From NCBI GenBank assembly GCA_002403905.1, contig DHIR01000129.1:1-37797 (forward strand): DNA of 37,797 bases, given 5' to 3'. The translations under genes were made by a program, and so were the position numbers. Positions 35,401 to 37,797 of the stretch are shown here, in pieces. The stretch comes from Mucilaginibacter sp. UBA4741. GTDB taxonomy: Bacteria > Bacteroidota > Bacteroidia > Sphingobacteriales > Sphingobacteriaceae. The stretch's first letter is position 1, and each line of letters opens with the position of its first letter. The notes beneath the pieces were generated by a model. The model was not told the origin of the DNA and made no database searches. It saw nothing but the letters and a program-made list of their open reading frames with translations.

Positions 35401-37797
35401 GGCAACCGTTAACGGCTGTACCGGCGCGCGGACCGCGGTAACCGTAACGGTGAACCCGGTTCCGGCTGCCCCTACTGCACCCAGTACTGCTATTTGCAGC
35501 GGCAATACCACAATTTTAACGGCTTTGGCCCCGGGCGGTACCTACCAATGGTATGACGCTTCATCAGGCGGCAACTTACTTTTTATCGGGGCCTCCTATA
35601 CAACACCTGTATTAACAGCAACAACAACTTATTATGTACAAACAACTATAAGCGGATGTACCAGCGCCCTTACGGCGGTAACGGTAACTGTTAACCCGAT
35701 TCCTGCTGCTCCTACGGCATCCGGAGTTACAATTTGCCAGGGTACATCGGCAACCTTAACGGCTACAGCCCCCGGCGGCACCTATCAATGGTATAATGCG
35801 GCATCAGGCGGCACTTTATTGTTTACCGGGGCCACCTATACAACGCCTGCTTTAAGCGCTACAACAAATTATTATGTTGAAGCTATATCTGCCGCCGGTT
35901 GTACAGGCCCGCGCACGGTTGTAATAGCAAGCGTTACCCCTCCGCCTAACCCCGCTTTTTATTATTCTTCGAGCACCTTTTGTACAAACTCAGCAAACGT
36001 AACACCTGTATCTATTATCCCTGAAGGCGGTACATTTAGTTCAACGCCCGGGCTGGTTATAGATTCTCTTACAGGGGAAATTAATGTAGCTGCAAGTACG
36101 GGGGGCACTTACTCTATAACATTTGTAACCGGTACCGTCTGCGCTTATAGCAGCAGCGCAAACGTTACCTTAACGGCAGCACTCAATCCAAATTTTAGTT
36201 ACAGCGGGCCATATTGCCAGCAGGGAGCCAATCCATTGCCCACTTTTATTGGTACAGGCAGTGCAGGAATCTTTAGTTCGACAGATCCGAACCTGGTTTT
36301 TTTGAATTACAGTACTGGTGAAATTGATTTACAGCATAGCTTGCCCGGAACTTATACTGTCCATAATACTATTCCCCCATCAGGAGTGTGTGGCGTAGTT
36401 GATTCTACAAGTACGGTAACTATTAAACCAACGCCTGTTATTAACACCGCCGCCAGTGCTACGGTCTGCGATAGTACAGCACAGAACTATGCCATTAACA
36501 GCACTGTCGTCGTCGGAACTACTTATACCTGGAGCCGGGCTGCGGTGACAGGTATAAGCAATGCGACGGTCAGCGGGCAGACCAGCAGTACCATTACAGA
36601 AGCATTGGTAAATACCACTTCCGCACCTGTTACGGCAACATACATTATTACTCCGTTGGCAAACGGTTGTACCGGGCCGGATTTTAATTATACGGTGACG
36701 GTTAACCCAAAGCCTACGGTTACCAGCGTCGCCAGTTACACCACCTGCGATAGTACCGCACAAATTTATTTCATCACCGGCAATGTCACCGGAACTACCT
36801 ATACCTGGAGCCGGGCAGCAGTTGCTGGTATTAGCAATACAGCAGTCGTCGGGTATGCCGGCAGTACGATAGCAGAGACATTGATAAATACTTCATCTGC
36901 GCCGATCGCGGTAACATATACCATTATCCCGCAGGCAAACGGCTGTACCGGCCCGGCTTTTAACTATACGGTAACCGTTAATCCCAAACCCTTGGTCACC
37001 AGCGCTGCCAGCGGCACCGTCTGCGATAGCACGGTACAGAATTATTCTATCATCAGCAATGTGAGCGGGGCGACCTTTACATGGAGCCGGGCGGCGGTTA
37101 CAAGCATCAGCAATGCGGCGGTGAGCGGGCAAACCAGCAGCACGATCACAGAGACATTGGTAAACACTTCATCAGCACCTATTGCAGTAACCTACAATAT
37201 TATTCCTGCTGCCAACGGCTGTACCGGGCCAACATTTACTTATACCATCACTGTTAACCCAACGCCAACAGTTACCAGTACGGCAAGTGCAACTACCTGC
37301 GATAACACCACCCAGAATTACACCATCACCAGTAATGTTAGCGGAACAACTTACACCTGGAGCAGGGCAACTGTTGCAGGGATTAGCAATGCAGCGGTTA
37401 GCGGGCAGACAAGCAATACGATTACGGAAAGCCTGGTAAATACAACATCAGCGCCAATTGATGTTATCTACGCCATTGTTCCGACGGCCAATAGCTGTAC
37501 CGGGCCAACATTTACTTATACGGTAACGGTCAACCCGACACCGACCGTTACCAGTACGGCCAGTGCAATTACCTGTAACAATACTGCCCCAAATTATACC
37601 ATCACCAGTAATGTTAGTGGAACAACTTACACATGGAGCAGGGCCGCTGTTGCAGGGATTAGCAATGCAGCAGTTAGCGGGCAAACAAGCAATACGATTA
37701 CGGAAAGCCTGATCAATACAACATCAGCGCCAATTGATGTTATCTACGCCATTGTTCCGACGGCCAACGGCTGTACCGGGCCAACATTTACTTATAC
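32423..37797 (+). CDS. Giant secreted Ig-like/PKD-like repeat protein, 3' end outside the window
   Basis: Open from ATG 32423 to the window edge: 1791 codons with no stop, so it is partial. A signal peptide (MKRKLLIFFLLVFIFFTKGFGQ) comes first. Residues about 22-215 are a Cys-containing N-terminal domain. One SprB/PKD-like domain (about 216-293) has TPATPVICSGGSGNVILTA and ending NTTGCAAVPQSVTVT. Then eleven tandem Ig-like (CHU_C-associated Ig_7 type) units of 80 aa follow (about 294-1173). Two shorter TGEI-type repeats come next (about 1174-1335; FSSTPGLVIDSLTGEINVA, FSSTDPNLVFLNYSTGEIDL). At least five PKD-like units of 92-93 aa, with TYTWSRAAV-GISN and NGCTGPTFTYTVTVNP blocks, start at about 1338. 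Such proteins are exported by the type IX system and act as adhesins or gliding/surface proteins. A C-terminal sorting or gliding domain is expected beyond the window, so the T9SS claim is inference. Confidence 0.9.
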   Translation, partial: MKRKLLIFFLLVFIFFTKGFGQTIINVNLSGAADTSVTISSSRSGSYCGDNSCVVFVVTLNPGSDLLNITGSQISASDNYTVNCGPQTPVGTPTCVSGSTTSYIAFCKPGNNPITYTITASTAVHASGDITLRQGCTGTLSVTGLNATTITWTSVYPGAAGAYNSYLSCQSGCASTSVTPSAGAPAYIDYKVSGIVTNCANTKADTVRVYTVPAMTIALTPATPVICSGGSGNVILTATPSGGNPPYTYAWSTGETTQSILVSSVATYSVSVADNTTGCAAVPQSVTVTAAPTPVAPTAAGTVICSGSSATITATAPGGTYQWYSSASGGTLLVTNASYTTPTLTSTTTYYVQTTVGSCISPRTAVTVTVNPIPAAPTAASTSTCSGSSATLTAIAPGGTYDWYNAASGGTLLSTGSTYTTPALTVNTTYYVQTTVNGCISPRTAVTVSIIPTPVAPTAAGTSTCSGTAATLTATAPGGNYDWYDSASGGILLLSGTTYTTPVLTSTTTYYVQTTVNGCVSARTPVIVTVNAIPAAPTAAGAIICNGTTATLSATAPGGTYQWYDAASGGTLLATGTTYTSPTLTTNTTYYVQTTVNGCVSARTSVNVTVNPVTAAPTAAGTTICSGSVASLTATAPGGTYDWFSAPSGGSSLFTGAAYTTPALTTSTTYYVQATVNGCTGSRTAVTVTVNPIPSVPTASGTAICNGNMATLTAIAPGGTYDWYDSASGGNLLSTGTSFTTPALTATTTYYVQTTVNGCVSARTSVTVTVNPFPAAPTASGNTVCQGSTVTLSATAPGGSYEWYDAASGGNLLFSGPTFTTPALTATTTYYIQTTVNGCTSPRTAVTVTVNAIPAAPTISGQTICSGTTAVLSPTAPGGTYQWYNVASGGTILATGNFTTPALTTTTTYYVETVVSGCTSSARTPVTVTVNPIPAAPTASSVTICGGSSTTLTATYPGGTYQWYDASSGGTLLFTGAAYTTPALTVTTTYYVQATVNGCTGARTAVTVTVNPVPAAPTAPSTAICSGNTTILTALAPGGTYQWYDASSGGNLLFIGASYTTPVLTATTTYYVQTTISGCTSALTAVTVTVNPIPAAPTASGVTICQGTSATLTATAPGGTYQWYNAASGGTLLFTGATYTTPALSATTNYYVEAISAAGCTGPRTVVIASVTPPPNPAFYYSSSTFCTNSANVTPVSIIPEGGTFSSTPGLVIDSLTGEINVAASTGGTYSITFVTGTVCAYSSSANVTLTAALNPNFSYSGPYCQQGANPLPTFIGTGSAGIFSSTDPNLVFLNYSTGEIDLQHSLPGTYTVHNTIPPSGVCGVVDSTSTVTIKPTPVINTAASATVCDSTAQNYAINSTVVVGTTYTWSRAAVTGISNATVSGQTSSTITEALVNTTSAPVTATYIITPLANGCTGPDFNYTVTVNPKPTVTSVASYTTCDSTAQIYFITGNVTGTTYTWSRAAVAGISNTAVVGYAGSTIAETLINTSSAPIAVTYTIIPQANGCTGPAFNYTVTVNPKPLVTSAASGTVCDSTVQNYSIISNVSGATFTWSRAAVTSISNAAVSGQTSSTITETLVNTSSAPIAVTYNIIPAANGCTGPTFTYTITVNPTPTVTSTASATTCDNTTQNYTITSNVSGTTYTWSRATVAGISNAAVSGQTSNTITESLVNTTSAPIDVIYAIVPTANSCTGPTFTYTVTVNPTPTVTSTASAITCNNTAPNYTITSNVSGTTYTWSRAAVAGISNAAVSGQTSNTITESLINTTSAPIDVIYAIVPTANGCTGPTFTY
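33301..35940 (+). repeat. Eleven tandem 240-bp coding repeats (Ig-like units)
   Basis: Units begin at 33301, 33541, 33781, 34021, 34261, 34501, 34741, 34981, 35221, 35461 and 35701, each 240 bp (80 codons). Consensus blocks per unit: AAPTA, ICSGSSATLTATAPGGTY, WYDAASGGTLL, YTTPALTATTTYYVQTTVNG, C-SPRTAVTVTVNPIP. The eighth unit loses one codon (GNFTTP) and gains one (GCTSSARTP), so its length is conserved. Silent differences are many, so these are old duplications or are kept apart by codon drift. Confidence 0.93.
36434..37797 (+). repeat. Tandem 276-279-bp coding repeats (PKD-like units)
   Basis: Units begin at 36434, 36713, 36989, 37265 and 37541; the first is 279 bp, the next three 276 bp, the last is cut by the window end. 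The fourth and fifth are the most alike: 37439-37491 and 37715-37767 are identical over 53 bp, which points to recent duplication or conversion. Confidence 0.9.

Noticed and set aside
33301..35940. Regular repeats considered as a CRISPR-like or satellite array
   Set aside because: The 240-bp units are in frame throughout, encode a known Ig-like fold pattern, and lack repeat-spacer structure.
36380..37684. Several minus-strand frames opposite the giant repeat gene
   Set aside because: They recur with the period of the coding repeats and have Arg/Cys-rich, unlike-protein composition; they are shadows of the plus-strand gene.

Overview
The window looks like chromosome of a Bacteroidota member, most likely Sphingobacteriaceae (Mucilaginibacter/Pedobacter-like). 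The basis is a SusC/SusD pair, promoter boxes of the TAnnTTTG type, few Shine-Dalgarno sites, glycan-degrading exoenzymes, and a very large repeat protein with CHU_C-type Ig-like domains. The genus is inferred from gene content, not from a marker tree. I saw no rRNA, tRNA or CRISPR array.

Layout. (1) 1-770: efp (elongation factor P) and its terminator. (2) 777-19489, all on the minus strand: a sialic-acid polysaccharide utilisation locus of eleven genes. It is read from right to left as SusC, SusD, NanA lyase, NanM mutarotase, MFS transporter, two-domain sialate O-acetylesterase, AGE-type epimerase, GH33 sialidase, NagB-PIG-L fusion and two GH35 beta-galactosidases. (3) 19490-20546: a divergent FadR-type GntR regulator. 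The intergenic region holds a perfect 39-bp palindrome and a second copy of its core, the probable operators. (4) 20552-21702: two relics (3' part of a GH20 hexosaminidase, 5' part of an SGNH esterase) fused by a deletion. (5) 22104-24656: a NagD-like HAD phosphatase and a secreted S41 peptidase. (6) 24657-26210: an isolated HNH endonuclease gene between repeat-rich spacers. (7) 26292-28553: a GH92 alpha-mannosidase. (8) 28906-31569, minus strand: a c-type cytochrome / porin / c-type cytochrome operon followed by a frameshifted, truncated NrfD-type membrane subunit. A 215-bp MITE-like element with perfect 20-bp terminal repeats and an ATTT target duplication lies between the last cytochrome and the relic. 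(9) 32423 to the window end: a giant secreted repeat protein, still open at the edge, with eleven tandem 240-bp Ig-like units and then at least five 92-93 aa PKD-like units.

How it works together. GH33 would release sialic acid from glycans, the esterase would remove O-acetyl groups, SusCD and the MFS protein would import it, NanM would supply the right anomer, NanA would split it into ManNAc and pyruvate, and the AGE epimerase would give GlcNAc. GH35 enzymes would remove the galactose exposed by sialidase. The route into central metabolism (GlcN6P to Fru6P) is the NagB domain. No sugar kinase or NagA is visible in the window, and the PIG-L deacetylase domain fused to NagB is the interesting candidate for a deacetylation step. 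The GntR protein is the probable Neu5Ac- or intermediate-responsive repressor of the whole cluster.

The most useful second looks are the GntR operator pair, the MITE, the NagB-PIG-L fusion, the fused GH20/SGNH relic, the terminators sharing one GAAA-loop hairpin, and the repeat architecture of the giant adhesin.
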